NCBI RefSeq assembly: GCF_026341855.1
Contig: NZ_JAPENW010000001.1
Coordinates: 4,207,001-4,271,000 of the forward strand
From: Streptomyces sp. NBC_00568
Lineage (GTDB): Bacteria > Actinomycetota > Actinomycetes > Streptomycetales > Streptomycetaceae
Length of the DNA: 64,000 bases
Direction: 5' to 3'
Made by a program: the position numbers and the translations under genes. The stretch's first letter is position 1, and each line of letters begins with the position of its first letter. Below are positions 56,839 through 64,000 of the stretch, in pieces. A model generated the notes under the pieces. The model was not told the DNA's origin. It worked only from the letters and a program-made list of their open reading frames with translations, and ran no database searches.

Positions 56839-58299
56839 ATGGCCGTCGACTACGCAGTCATCGTCGTCTATCTGGCCGGCATGCTGGCCATGGGCTGGTG
56901 GGGCATGCGCCGCGCCAAGTCCAAGAGCGAGTTCCTCGTCGCGGGACGCAGGCTCGGGCCCGTCATGTACTCCGGCACCATGGCCGCCATCGTTCTCGGC
57001 GGCGCCTCCACCATCGGCGGTGTCGGCCTCGGCTACCAGTACGGGCTCTCCGGAGCCTGGATGGTGTTCACCATCGGCCTCGGCCTGCTGGCGCTCAGTG
57101 TCTTCTTCTCCGCCCGCATCGCCCGCCTGAAGGTCTACACCGTCTCCGAGATGCTCGACCTGCGCTACGGCGGCCGGGCCGGTGTCATCTCCGGTGTCGT
57201 CATGTGGGCGTACACCCTGATGCTGGCGGTCACCTCGACCATCGCGTACGCCACGATCTTCGACGTCCTGTTCGACATGAACCGCACGCTCGCGATCGTC
57301 CTCGGCGGTTCCATCGTCGTCGCGTACTCGACGCTCGGCGGCATGTGGTCGATCACCCTCACCGACATGGTGCAGTTCGTGGTCAAGACCGTCGGCGTGC
57401 TGCTCCTGCTCCTGCCCATAGCGGTCGTCAAGGCCGGCGGGTTCAGCGAGATGAAGGCCAAGCTGCCCACCGAGTACTTCGACCCGCTGGGCATCGGCGG
57501 CGAGACGATCTTCACCTACGTGCTGATCTATACGTTCGGCATGCTGATCGGGCAGGACATCTGGCAGCGCGTGTTCACCGCGCGCGGCGACAGGACCGCC
57601 AAGTGGGGCGGCACGGTCGCCGGTACCTACTGCCTGGTCTACGCCGTGGCCGGCGCCGTCATCGGCACCGCGGCCAAGGTCATGTACCCGAAGCTGCCCA
57701 GCGCCGACACCGCCTTCGCGACCATCGTCAAGGACGAACTCCCGGTCGGCGTGCGGGGACTGGTGCTCGCCGCGGCCCTCGCCGCTGTGATGTCCACCTC
57801 CTCCGGCGCCCTGATCGCCTGCGCCACCGTCGCCAACAACGACATCTGGTCCCGGCTGCGCGGCGCCGTGAAGCGCGACGCCGAGGACCACGACGAGGTC
57901 AAGGGCAACCGCGTCTTCATCCTCGTCATGGGCATCGCCGTGATCTGCACGGCGATCGCGCTGAACAACGTCGTCGAGGCGCTGACCGTCGCCTACAACC
58001 TGCTCGTCGCCGGCCTGCTCGTCCCGATCCTCGGCGGTCTGCTGTGGAAGCGCGGCACGGTGCACGGCGCGCTGGCCTCCGTCGTCGTCGGCGGTGTCGC
58101 CGTCATCGGCCTGATGGCCTCGTACGGCATCCTCGCGAACGAGCCGGTCTACTACGGACTGCTCCTCTCGCTGGCCGCGTACGTGATCGTCTCGCTGGCC
58201 ACGCCGGCGACCGACGCCGCGGTGCTGGCCGCCTGGCGGGAGCGGCTCGCGGGCCGCGTCGCCGAACCCATGTCCGAGCCGGTCCCGGTTCACCAGTAG
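56839..58299 (+). CDS. Sodium:solute symporter (SSS family)
   Basis: 486-aa integral membrane protein with ~12 helices of the LeuT-fold SSS family. FLVAGRRLGPVMYSGTMAAIVLGGASTIGGVGLGYQYG is the unwound TM1 region; LAAVMSTSSGALIACATVANNDIW is the TM8 sodium-site Ser/Thr region. GAGGAG precedes the ATG. Divergent from the PucR gene and 63 bp upstream of the ureohydrolase, it probably imports the guanidino compound or amine degraded by the cluster. Substrate not readable from sequence. Confidence 0.93.
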   Translation: MAVDYAVIVVYLAGMLAMGWWGMRRAKSKSEFLVAGRRLGPVMYSGTMAAIVLGGASTIGGVGLGYQYGLSGAWMVFTIGLGLLALSVFFSARIARLKVYTVSEMLDLRYGGRAGVISGVVMWAYTLMLAVTSTIAYATIFDVLFDMNRTLAIVLGGSIVVAYSTLGGMWSITLTDMVQFVVKTVGVLLLLLPIAVVKAGGFSEMKAKLPTEYFDPLGIGGETIFTYVLIYTFGMLIGQDIWQRVFTARGDRTAKWGGTVAGTYCLVYAVAGAVIGTAAKVMYPKLPSADTAFATIVKDELPVGVRGLVLAAALAAVMSTSSGALIACATVANNDIWSRLRGAVKRDAEDHDEVKGNRVFILVMGIAVICTAIALNNVVEALTVAYNLLVAGLLVPILGGLLWKRGTVHGALASVVVGGVAVIGLMASYGILANEPVYYGLLLSLAAYVIVSLATPATDAAVLAAWRERLAGRVAEPMSEPVPVHQ

Positions 58300-58311
58300 A
58301 GTCGTAGTACT

Positions 58312-58327
58312 TGTACTTAGTTGTACA
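58312..58327. promoter_or_regulatory. Candidate operator upstream of speB
   Basis: TGTACTTAGTTGTACA has inverted TGTAC/GTACA arms with a 6-bp spacer, and TTGTAC also occurs as a direct repeat. It lies in an unusually AT-rich 63-bp gap before speB, suggesting a separate promoter for speB and the ThDP enzyme. Confidence 0.4.
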
Positions 58328-58362
58328 TACGCGACGAAGCGTAGGAAAGAAGGCAATACCCC

Positions 58363-59331
58363 ATGAGCAGCAACGAGACGCCCCGCGGACCCGTCGACTC
58401 GTCCCGCATCCCGCGGTACGCCGGTCCCGCGACCTTCGCCCGGCTGCCGCGCCTCGACGAGGTCGGCACCACCGACGTCGCCGTGGTCGGCGTGCCGTTC
58501 GACTCCGGTGTCTCGTACCGGCCGGGCGCCCGCTTCGGCGGCAACGCGATCCGCGAGGCGTCCCGGCTGCTGCGCCCCTACAACCCGGCGCAGGACGCCT
58601 CCCCGTTCGCCCTCGCGCAGGTCGCGGACGCCGGTGACATCGCGGCGAACCCGTTCAACATCAACGAGGCCGTGGAGACGGTGGAGGCCGCCGCCGACGA
58701 GCTGCTCGGCACCGGCGCCCGCCTGATGACCCTGGGCGGCGACCACACCATCGCGCTGCCCCTGCTCCGCTCCGTCGCCAAGAAGCACGGCCCGGTCGCG
58801 CTGCTCCACTTCGACGCGCACCTCGACACCTGGGACACGTACTTCGGCGCCGAGTACACGCACGGCACCCCGTTCCGCCGCGCCGTCGAGGAGGGCATCC
58901 TCGACACCTCCGCGCTCTCCCACGTCGGCATCCGCGGCCCGCTGTACGGCAAGCAGGACCTCACCGACGACGAGAAGATGGGCTTCGGCATCGTCACCTC
59001 GGCGGACGTCTACCGCCGAGGCGCCGACGAGGTCGCCGACCAGCTGCGCCAGCGCATCGGCGACCGCCCGCTGTACATCTCCATCGACATCGACTGCCTC
59101 GACCCGGCGCACGCGCCCGGCACCGGCACCCCGGAGGCGGGCGGCATGACCTCCCGCGAACTCCTGGAGATCCTGCGCGGCCTCTCGTCCTGCAACCTCG
59201 TCTCCGCCGACGTGGTCGAGGTCGCCCCGGCGTACGACCACGCCGAGATCACCGCGGTGGCGGCGTCCCACACCGCCTACGAACTGACCACCATCATGTC
59301 CCGCCAGATCGCGGAGGCCCGAAGCAAGTGA
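58363..59331 (+). CDS. speB: Agmatinase/guanidinobutyrase-family ureohydrolase
   Basis: 322-aa binuclear manganese ureohydrolase. Metal ligands are in LGGDHTIALP, HFDAHLDTWD and SIDIDCLDPAHAPGTGTPE, all intact. It releases urea from agmatine, 4-guanidinobutyrate or a similar compound. Annotated speB in S. coelicolor, but the coupled ThDP enzyme and symporter make guanidinobutyrate at least as likely (inference). The ribosome site is AAAGAAGG. Its TGA overlaps the GTG of the next gene by 4 bp. Confidence 0.93.
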   Translation: MSSNETPRGPVDSSRIPRYAGPATFARLPRLDEVGTTDVAVVGVPFDSGVSYRPGARFGGNAIREASRLLRPYNPAQDASPFALAQVADAGDIAANPFNINEAVETVEAAADELLGTGARLMTLGGDHTIALPLLRSVAKKHGPVALLHFDAHLDTWDTYFGAEYTHGTPFRRAVEEGILDTSALSHVGIRGPLYGKQDLTDDEKMGFGIVTSADVYRRGADEVADQLRQRIGDRPLYISIDIDCLDPAHAPGTGTPEAGGMTSRELLEILRGLSSCNLVSADVVEVAPAYDHAEITAVAASHTAYELTTIMSRQIAEARSK

Positions 59332-61013
59332 CCCACGACCACGACCTGGTGCTCCGTCCGTCGGCGGCACAGACGGAGGCCGCGCTCAACCCGCCCCCCG
59401 GCCGCAACGGCGGAGACCTGGTCGTGGAGACCCTCTCCGGTCTCGGTGCGACGACCGTCTTCGGGCTGCCGGGCCAGCACGCGCTCGGCATGTTCGACGC
59501 GCTGCGCCGCTCCTCGCTTCAGTACGTCGGGCTGCGCGTCGAGAACAACGCCGGGTTCGCGGCGGACGCCTACGGCCGGATCACCGGTGAGGCCGCGCCG
59601 CTGCTGCTCTCCACCGGCCCCGGGGCGCTGACCTCGCTCGCCGCGCTCCAGGAGGCGCGCGCCGCCTCGGCGCCCGTCCTCGCCATCAGCAGCCAGATCC
59701 CGACCGCCGGCCTCGGCGGCGGCCGCCACGGCTATCTGCACGAACTCCCCGACCAGCAGGCCTCGTTCCGGGGCGTGGTCAAGTCGGTCCACACGGTCCG
59801 TACGCAGTCCCAGATCCCCTCCGCGATCGCGGCGGCCTGGGAGTCGGCGCTGACCGCCCCGCACGGCCCGGTCTGGGTGGAGATCCCGCAGGACGTCCTC
59901 CTCGACGAGACGAGCCTGCCGGTGGTCACGGCGATGGACGCGACCCCCGAGGACGTGGTCCCGCGCCCCGAACTGACGGCGCTGGCAGCTCACTTGCTGT
60001 CCTCTGCCGAACGCCCCGCGATCATCGCGGGCGGCGGTGTCGTCCGGTCGGACGCGTCCGGCAAGCTGCGCGCGCTCGCCGAGAAGCTGAACGCGCCGGT
60101 CGTCACCACCTTCGGGGGCAAGGGCGCCTTCCCCTGGGAGCACCCGCTCTCCCTCCAGTCCTGGCTGGAGGACCGGTACACGACCGACTTCCTGGAGGAC
60201 GCGGACGTCCTGCTGGTGGTGGGCTCGGGCCTCGGTGAACTCTCCTCGAACTACCACACGTTCAAGCCCCGGGGCCGGGTCGTCCAGATCGAGGCCGACC
60301 TCGGCAAGCTGGAGTCCAACCACCCGGCGCTGGGCATCCACGCGGACGCCCGCCTCGCGCTGTCCGCGCTCCTGGAGACGGTGGAGGAACGCCCCGACCC
60401 GTCGGCGGCGGACCGCGTGACCTCGGTGCTCGCCCGGGTCGCGGACCGTATCGCCGGCCAGGAACTCACCCTGGAACAGGACGTGCTGGCGTCCGTGCGC
60501 CGCGCCCTGCCGGCCACGTCGCCGTCCTTCTGGGACATGACGATCCTGGCGTACTGGGCCTGGTCGGCCTTCGACCCGCGCGGCGCCAACACCATGCACT
60601 CCGCGCAGGGCGCCGGCGGCCTCGGCTACGGCTTCCCGGCGGCGCTGGGCGCGGCGGCGGCCGACCCCTCCCGCCCGGTCCTCGCGGTCTCCGGCGACGG
60701 CGGCGCGCTGTATTCCATCGCGGAACTGGCCACGGCGAAGCAGTGCGACCTCCCGGTCACCTGGCTCATCGTGGACGACGGCGGATACGGCATCCTCCGC
60801 GAGTACATGAACGGCGCCTTCGGCCGGGCGACCGCCACGGAGCTGTCCCGCCCGGACTACGTGGCCCTCGCCGAGTCGTTCGGCGTGCCGGGCGTTCTCA
60901 CGAGCCCCGAGACGCTGGAGGAGGACCTGGCCAAGGCCCTGGCCGCCCCCGGCCCCTCGGTGGTCGTCCTCCCGGCGGTGCTGCGGATGTTCGCCCCGAC
61001 CCACCTGGACTGA
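59328..61013 (+). CDS. ThDP-dependent enzyme (acetolactate-synthase/decarboxylase superfamily)
   Basis: 561-aa ThDP enzyme. Glu72 in RVENNAGFAADAYGR is the cofactor-activating Glu. GDG at 456-458 (VSGDGGALYSIAEL) begins the ThDP-Mg motif, which ends in DDGGYG instead of the common NNGGYG. Start GTG, overlapping speB by 4 bp, so the two act in one pathway. One candidate reaction is decarboxylation of 2-ketoarginine to 4-guanidinobutyraldehyde, as by AruI of Pseudomonas; this is inference. A strong terminator follows. Confidence 0.88.
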   Translation: MTHDHDLVLRPSAAQTEAALNPPPGRNGGDLVVETLSGLGATTVFGLPGQHALGMFDALRRSSLQYVGLRVENNAGFAADAYGRITGEAAPLLLSTGPGALTSLAALQEARAASAPVLAISSQIPTAGLGGGRHGYLHELPDQQASFRGVVKSVHTVRTQSQIPSAIAAAWESALTAPHGPVWVEIPQDVLLDETSLPVVTAMDATPEDVVPRPELTALAAHLLSSAERPAIIAGGGVVRSDASGKLRALAEKLNAPVVTTFGGKGAFPWEHPLSLQSWLEDRYTTDFLEDADVLLVVGSGLGELSSNYHTFKPRGRVVQIEADLGKLESNHPALGIHADARLALSALLETVEERPDPSAADRVTSVLARVADRIAGQELTLEQDVLASVRRALPATSPSFWDMTILAYWAWSAFDPRGANTMHSAQGAGGLGYGFPAALGAAAADPSRPVLAVSGDGGALYSIAELATAKQCDLPVTWLIVDDGGYGILREYMNGAFGRATATELSRPDYVALAESFGVPGVLTSPETLEEDLAKALAAPGPSVVVLPAVLRMFAPTHLD

Positions 61014-61049
61014 CCGGGCGGACCCGGACGGGCGGTCACGGGAACGCGA

Positions 61050-61086
61050 GAGCGCCGGGGAGTGTGCGGCACACTCCCCGGCGCTC
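61050..61086. terminator. 17-bp perfect hairpin terminator
   Basis: GAGCGCCGGGGAGTGTG (61050-61066) pairs perfectly with 61070-61086 around CGG, between the ThDP gene and the convergent FG-GAP gene. Confidence 0.92.
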
Positions 61087-61102
61087 CGTCGTGCGAGGCC
61101 GC

Positions 61103-62587
61103 TCAGCGCAGGGACGAGCCGAACAGCGCGTTCGTGTAGGGCGCCGAGAGGGTCCTCGGGCCGAACGCCAGGGCGGACGTGGTGGTCAGGCCGGCCGTGG
61201 TGCCGCGCAGGACCCAGACCGCGCCGGCGGAGGCGTTCTCCGCGGTCGAGGACGCGGCGAGGTCGAGCCGGCCGTTGCCGTTCACGTCCAGCAGCGCCGT
61301 GGCCACGCCGAACCGGTCGTCGGTCTCGGCGACACCGGGCACACCGGCGGTGTCCTGGTGGAAGACCTGCGTGCCGGCACCCGTGACGCCGGAGGCGCCG
61401 CCGTGGACGAGGGCGACGGAGCCGGCGTCGACGACACCGGCGACGTCCTCGCCGGCGATGCCGAGGGCGATGTCCGCGTAGCCGTCACCCGTGACGTCGG
61501 CGACCGAGACGGCCGAACCGATCTCGTCGCCCTCCTCCTGGACGCCGGGGAAACCGGCCAGGTCCTGGTCGAAGGTCTGCACGTGATCGGTGAGGCCGGC
61601 GACGGAGCCGTACGAGATCCGCACCGTGTCGTTCCAGCCGACGGCGCCGGAGACGACGTCGTCGAACCCGTCGCCGTTCACGTCGCCGACGCCGGTGTTC
61701 AGGGTGATGCTCGAGCCGCCGCCGGGGGCGTCGGCGCGCTTGAAGCCCGACGGGCTGCCGTACAGCAGCCGGTTGCCCCATTGTCCGTCGCCGGCGTAGT
61801 ACCACTGGACGAGGTCGTCCCGGCCGTCGCCGTTGATGTCGCCGACCTGGCCGGAGGTGACGGGACCGGTGACCGTGTCGCCGTCCTCCTCGCAGCCGTG
61901 ACCGGTTTCGCAGGAGGCGTCGTTCTCCTCGTAGCCCCACCAGGAGGACTTGTCGAGGATGTTGAGGACGGCGGCCGGCTTGCCGGCGCGGGAGACGGGG
62001 CCCTTCCACAGGGCGGCCGAGGTGGGTATCGGGTCGTCGCCGGCGACGGACTGCGCGGAGAACAGGGCGAGGTCCGTGGTGCCGTCGCCGTCGAAGTCGC
62101 CGGCCGCCGGGGCGGCGCCGTAGCCGGCGAGGGCCGTGCCCCCGGTGAGCCCGGAGGCGGAGCCCCACAGGACGACCGAGCCCTCCTTGCCGCCCGCGAT
62201 CACGAGGTCGCTGTAGCCGTCCTTGTCCAGGTCGGCCCTGGTGAAGGAGGACCCGAAGCGCTGGTTCGCGGTGGCGGAGCCGGGGACCCCGCCGGTGGAG
62301 CGGCTGACGATCTTCTTGTTCGCGGTGGACAGGCCGCCCGCGGAGCCGTACACGACGGCCACGTAGCCGGCCCGGGCCTTGCTCGACACGGTCGCGGTCG
62401 GGGCGCCGACGACCAGGTCGGCGTAGCCGTCCCCGTTGAAGTCGTCCCGGGCGTCCGCCGATCCGGTTGCGGCCTGGGCGGTGGCGCCGGTGAGGGCCCA
62501 GGTGCCGAGCCCTCCGGCCAGCAGCGCGGCGGCGGCCAGGGGCGCGGTCAACCGCGCGGAGCGGCTCCTGCGTCGTGCTCGGGGCAT
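61103..62587 (-). CDS. Secreted FG-GAP/VCBS repeat protein (integrin-like beta-propeller)
   Basis: 494-aa exported protein. Signal peptide ~1-39 (LTAPLAAAALLAGGLGTWAL...ATAQA). About seven FG-GAP repeats follow, each with a calcium-loop motif such as DFNGDGYADL, DLDKDGYSDL, DFDGDGTTDL, DINGDGRDDL, DVNGDGFDDV and DVTGDGYADI. The fold is a beta-propeller, probably binding a cell-surface or polymeric ligand. No catalytic domain. The ATG at 62587 has GAAAGG upstream. Two Cys (CETGHGC) sit in one insert. Confidence 0.93.
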   Translation of the reverse strand: MPRARRRSRSARLTAPLAAAALLAGGLGTWALTGATAQAATGSADARDDFNGDGYADLVVGAPTATVSSKARAGYVAVVYGSAGGLSTANKKIVSRSTGGVPGSATANQRFGSSFTRADLDKDGYSDLVIAGGKEGSVVLWGSASGLTGGTALAGYGAAPAAGDFDGDGTTDLALFSAQSVAGDDPIPTSAALWKGPVSRAGKPAAVLNILDKSSWWGYEENDASCETGHGCEEDGDTVTGPVTSGQVGDINGDGRDDLVQWYYAGDGQWGNRLLYGSPSGFKRADAPGGGSSITLNTGVGDVNGDGFDDVVSGAVGWNDTVRISYGSVAGLTDHVQTFDQDLAGFPGVQEEGDEIGSAVSVADVTGDGYADIALGIAGEDVAGVVDAGSVALVHGGASGVTGAGTQVFHQDTAGVPGVAETDDRFGVATALLDVNGNGRLDLAASSTAENASAGAVWVLRGTTAGLTTTSALAFGPRTLSAPYTNALFGSSLR

Positions 62588-62721
62588 CGGGTGCCTTTCG
62601 TCGTTCCGGTGGGACGCGGTGGTCCGACGCGTCCAGGGAGTGCGACTCGGGCGGGGCGTCACTGGTTGTACGCCCTGAGGCCGTTCATTTGTCACCCGCC
62701 GGTGCCCGACGGCCCCGGCAG

Positions 62722-62760
62722 TCGCCTGAACTCCCTTTACTGCGGAGGGAGTTCAGGCGA
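62722..62760 (-). terminator. 15-bp hairpin after endonuclease gene
   Basis: TCGCCTGAACTCCCT (62722-62736) pairs perfectly with AGGGAGTTCAGGCGA (62746-62760), loop 9 nt, starting 9 bp beyond the end of the leftward endonuclease gene. Confidence 0.88.
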
Positions 62761-62769
62761 TTACTCTGC

Positions 62770-63573
62770 CTACCAGATCGCTTCCACCCATTCCGGGTGG
62801 TCGATGAACGGGTTGCGGTTGTGCTGGTAGGTGTCGTAGATGGCCTGGTTGCGCTTCTCCTCGAAGGCGCTCGGCGGGTCCGCCTCGTTCCACGCCTTGA
62901 GAACGGAGAGCTTGCCCATGTACGGGTTGCTGCCGTTGCCGACCTTCTCGTTGGGTTCCAGGTCGGCGAAGCCGTCGTCGCCCTCGTAGCGCACGGCCAT
63001 GTAGAGGATCATGCGGGCCACGTCGCCCCGGTCCGCGGCGCGCGGCTGGAAGGAGTCGGAGTCGACGAGGCTGCCGCCCCCGTTGGTGACGGTGCTGCCG
63101 CCGTTGTCGAAGTCCAGATTGCCGCGGATGCTGTTGACCTGGACGTCCGCCGGGCGCAGATGGTGCAGATCCGTGCCGGGACCGGTCACCTCGCCGAAGT
63201 CTCCGTGCGACTTGGCCCAGGTGTGCTCGCGGTTCCAGTCGCCGACGTCGCCGCCGTTGAGGGACTTGCTGCGCGAGACACCGCTGTACAGCAGGATCAC
63301 GTTGCTGCTGTTGTTCGGGTCCTGGTCGGTGACCTTCAGCGCGTTCCAGACCGCGGAGTACGAGATCTTGGTCTGGCTGCTGATGATGGTGTGCAGCGAG
63401 GACTTCAGGGTCGTGCCGGTCTTGCCGACCGCGTTCTTGTAGTACGTGCTGTCGTACGCGGTCGTCGTGGCACTCGCGGGGGTGGCGGCCACGGTCGGCA
63501 GGGTGAGGCCGACGAGGACCGCGGAGGTGCTCAGCGCCAGGGTCTTCCAGCGGCGTATGTGCGTGGCGGGCAT
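62770..63573 (-). CDS. Secreted endonuclease I family nuclease
   Basis: 267-aa exported nuclease of the EndA/Dns (endonuclease I) family. Signal peptide ~1-35 (LALSTSAVLVGLTLPTVAATPASA). DWNREHTWAKSHG carries the catalytic His of the beta-beta-alpha metal motif and DLHHLRPADVQVNSIRGNLDF the metal ligands. RNPFIDHPEW is the conserved family C-terminal motif. It degrades extracellular DNA and RNA, consistent with phosphate or nucleoside scavenging. Typical length, complete. Confidence 0.94.
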   Translation of the reverse strand: MPATHIRRWKTLALSTSAVLVGLTLPTVAATPASATTTAYDSTYYKNAVGKTGTTLKSSLHTIISSQTKISYSAVWNALKVTDQDPNNSSNVILLYSGVSRSKSLNGGDVGDWNREHTWAKSHGDFGEVTGPGTDLHHLRPADVQVNSIRGNLDFDNGGSTVTNGGGSLVDSDSFQPRAADRGDVARMILYMAVRYEGDDGFADLEPNEKVGNGSNPYMGKLSVLKAWNEADPPSAFEEKRNQAIYDTYQHNRNPFIDHPEWVEAIW

Positions 63574-63723
63574 CGTGGGGTGTCCGTTCTACGCGGGTTG
63601 AATGGAGCGGGTAACCGGGAGAGTGACATGCACATGAGGTTCTTGGGGTTAAGGGGAGGTGTCGGTTCAGTGTCGGGATTCAACAACTCGTGCAGTCCAC
63701 GCGAGACATGACAGAACGAACGA

Positions 63724-63757
63724 GCGGCCCCTGACCGGACATGTGGTCAGGGGCCGC
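63724..63757 (-). terminator. 13-bp hairpin terminator of the right-edge gene
   Basis: GCGGCCCCTGACC (63724-63736) pairs with GGTCAGGGGCCGC (63745-63757) around GGACATGT, 43 bp beyond the stop of the partial gene. Confidence 0.85.
63732..63757 (-). other. Region 3' of the right-edge gene (part of 226-bp gap)
   Basis: This lies within the gap 63574-63799, which holds the endonuclease promoter and the terminator stem of the gene entering from the right. No coding features are seen. Confidence 0.4.
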
Positions 63758-63779
63758 CGGGTGTCGGGCGGTTGGGTCG

Positions 63780-63820
63780 TCCGACGTCGGACGGGTGGGT
63801 CAGCCGACGTCGGACGGGTC
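63780..63820. repeat. Duplication across the stop codon of the right-edge gene
   Basis: CCGACGTCGGACGGGT occurs at 63781-63796 and 63804-63819, a 23-bp period. The second copy encodes the C-terminal DPSDVG; the first lies just beyond the TGA. Confidence 0.85.
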
Positions 63821-64000
63821 CAGCCGGTAGAGCGTCGAGGCCGACTGGCCGCCACTGCGCGCGGCGGATCCGGAGTCGGATGCGGATCCGGTGTCGGACC
63901 CGGCGCCGGATGCGGATCCGGTGTCCGAAGTGGATCCTGACTCCGAAGTGGACCCGGACGACGCGGACTTGTCGTAGGTGCTCTCCTTCACCGCCGTGCC
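63800..64000 (-). CDS. Partial gene, C-terminal end of a Ser/Gly-rich-tailed protein
   Basis: The last 66 codons of a gene entering from the right edge. The readable part is TAVKESTYDKS, then a Ser/Gly/Asp/Thr low-complexity tract of repeated GSTSDTGSAS-type units, and the end STLYRLDPSDVG. The family cannot be told from this fragment. CCGTCCGACGTCGG is duplicated across the stop codon. Confidence 0.65.
   Translation of the reverse strand, partial: GTAVKESTYDKSASSGSTSESGSTSDTGSASGAGSDTGSASDSGSAARSGGQSASTLYRLDPSDVG

Noticed and set aside
62680..62705. PHO-box-like GTTCATTTGTCACCC upstream of the FG-GAP gene
   Set aside because: The two GTTCA/GTCA half-sites are about 8 bp apart instead of the 11-bp period of PhoP direct repeats.

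Overview
The window is chromosomal core DNA of a Streptomyces. Evidence: very high GC throughout, codons ending almost always in G or C, GGAGG-type ribosome sites, many GTG/TTG starts, mycothiol-type and XRE/DUF397 regulators, and an adpA gene carrying a single TTA (bldA-type) leucine codon. From memory, the order speB / tesB / accD-accC-hmgL-acdH / desEF-desABCD / hexosaminidase / glmS / adpA-orn / cebR-cebEFG-bglC matches the S. coelicolor region around SCO2770 to SCO2798, so most of it is vertically inherited core. There is no prophage, CRISPR array, complete insertion sequence or biosynthetic megasynthase. The only probable mobile sequence is a 215-bp MITE-like element at 53423-53637.

Layout, left to right. 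1-8714: a partial PD-(D/E)XK-like gene, a PAP2 membrane phosphatase, a histidine phosphatase, an XRE/TPR regulator, a spermidine-synthase-like protein, a small secreted protein and an overlapping response regulator/sensor kinase pair. 9096-15997: a secreted CBM2-GH18 chitinase, a DUF397/XRE/ATPase regulatory triad, and an MMPL exporter with its divergent TetR. 16317-22554: cello-oligosaccharide uptake and hydrolysis, cebEFG-bglC under CebR, with a perfect CebR box before cebE and a near-perfect one over the bglC start. 22633-28776: a kinase-like protein, a GNAT, tRNA-His, orn, adpA, small membrane proteins and a universal stress protein. 28898-35399: glmS with a coupled 85-aa gene, a Tat phosphoesterase, a DUF4429 protein and a secreted GH20 hexosaminidase.

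35496-42644 is the desferrioxamine locus: desEF (uptake and iron release) and desABCD (synthesis), each behind a DmdR-type iron box. 43062-48758 is a leucine-degradation type operon: biotin-dependent carboxylase, HMG-CoA lyase and acyl-CoA dehydrogenase, with a divergent TetR. Further acyl-CoA genes and a cation diffusion protein follow. 54650-61013 looks like a guanidino-compound catabolic cluster: PucR regulator, sodium symporter, ureohydrolase and an overlapping ThDP enzyme. The right end has secreted FG-GAP and endonuclease I proteins.

Theme: nutrient foraging. CebR (cellulose), DasR-like sites (chitin), iron boxes and AdpA tie polymer breakdown, amino-sugar metabolism (hexosaminidase, glmS) and siderophore production to development. 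The most notable observations are the MITE-like element that supplies a stop codon, the guanidino/ThDP cluster, coding minisatellites in two regulators, two unreported-looking palindromic operators, a duplicated ribosome site plus start codon, and a protein-kinase-like protein next to cebR.
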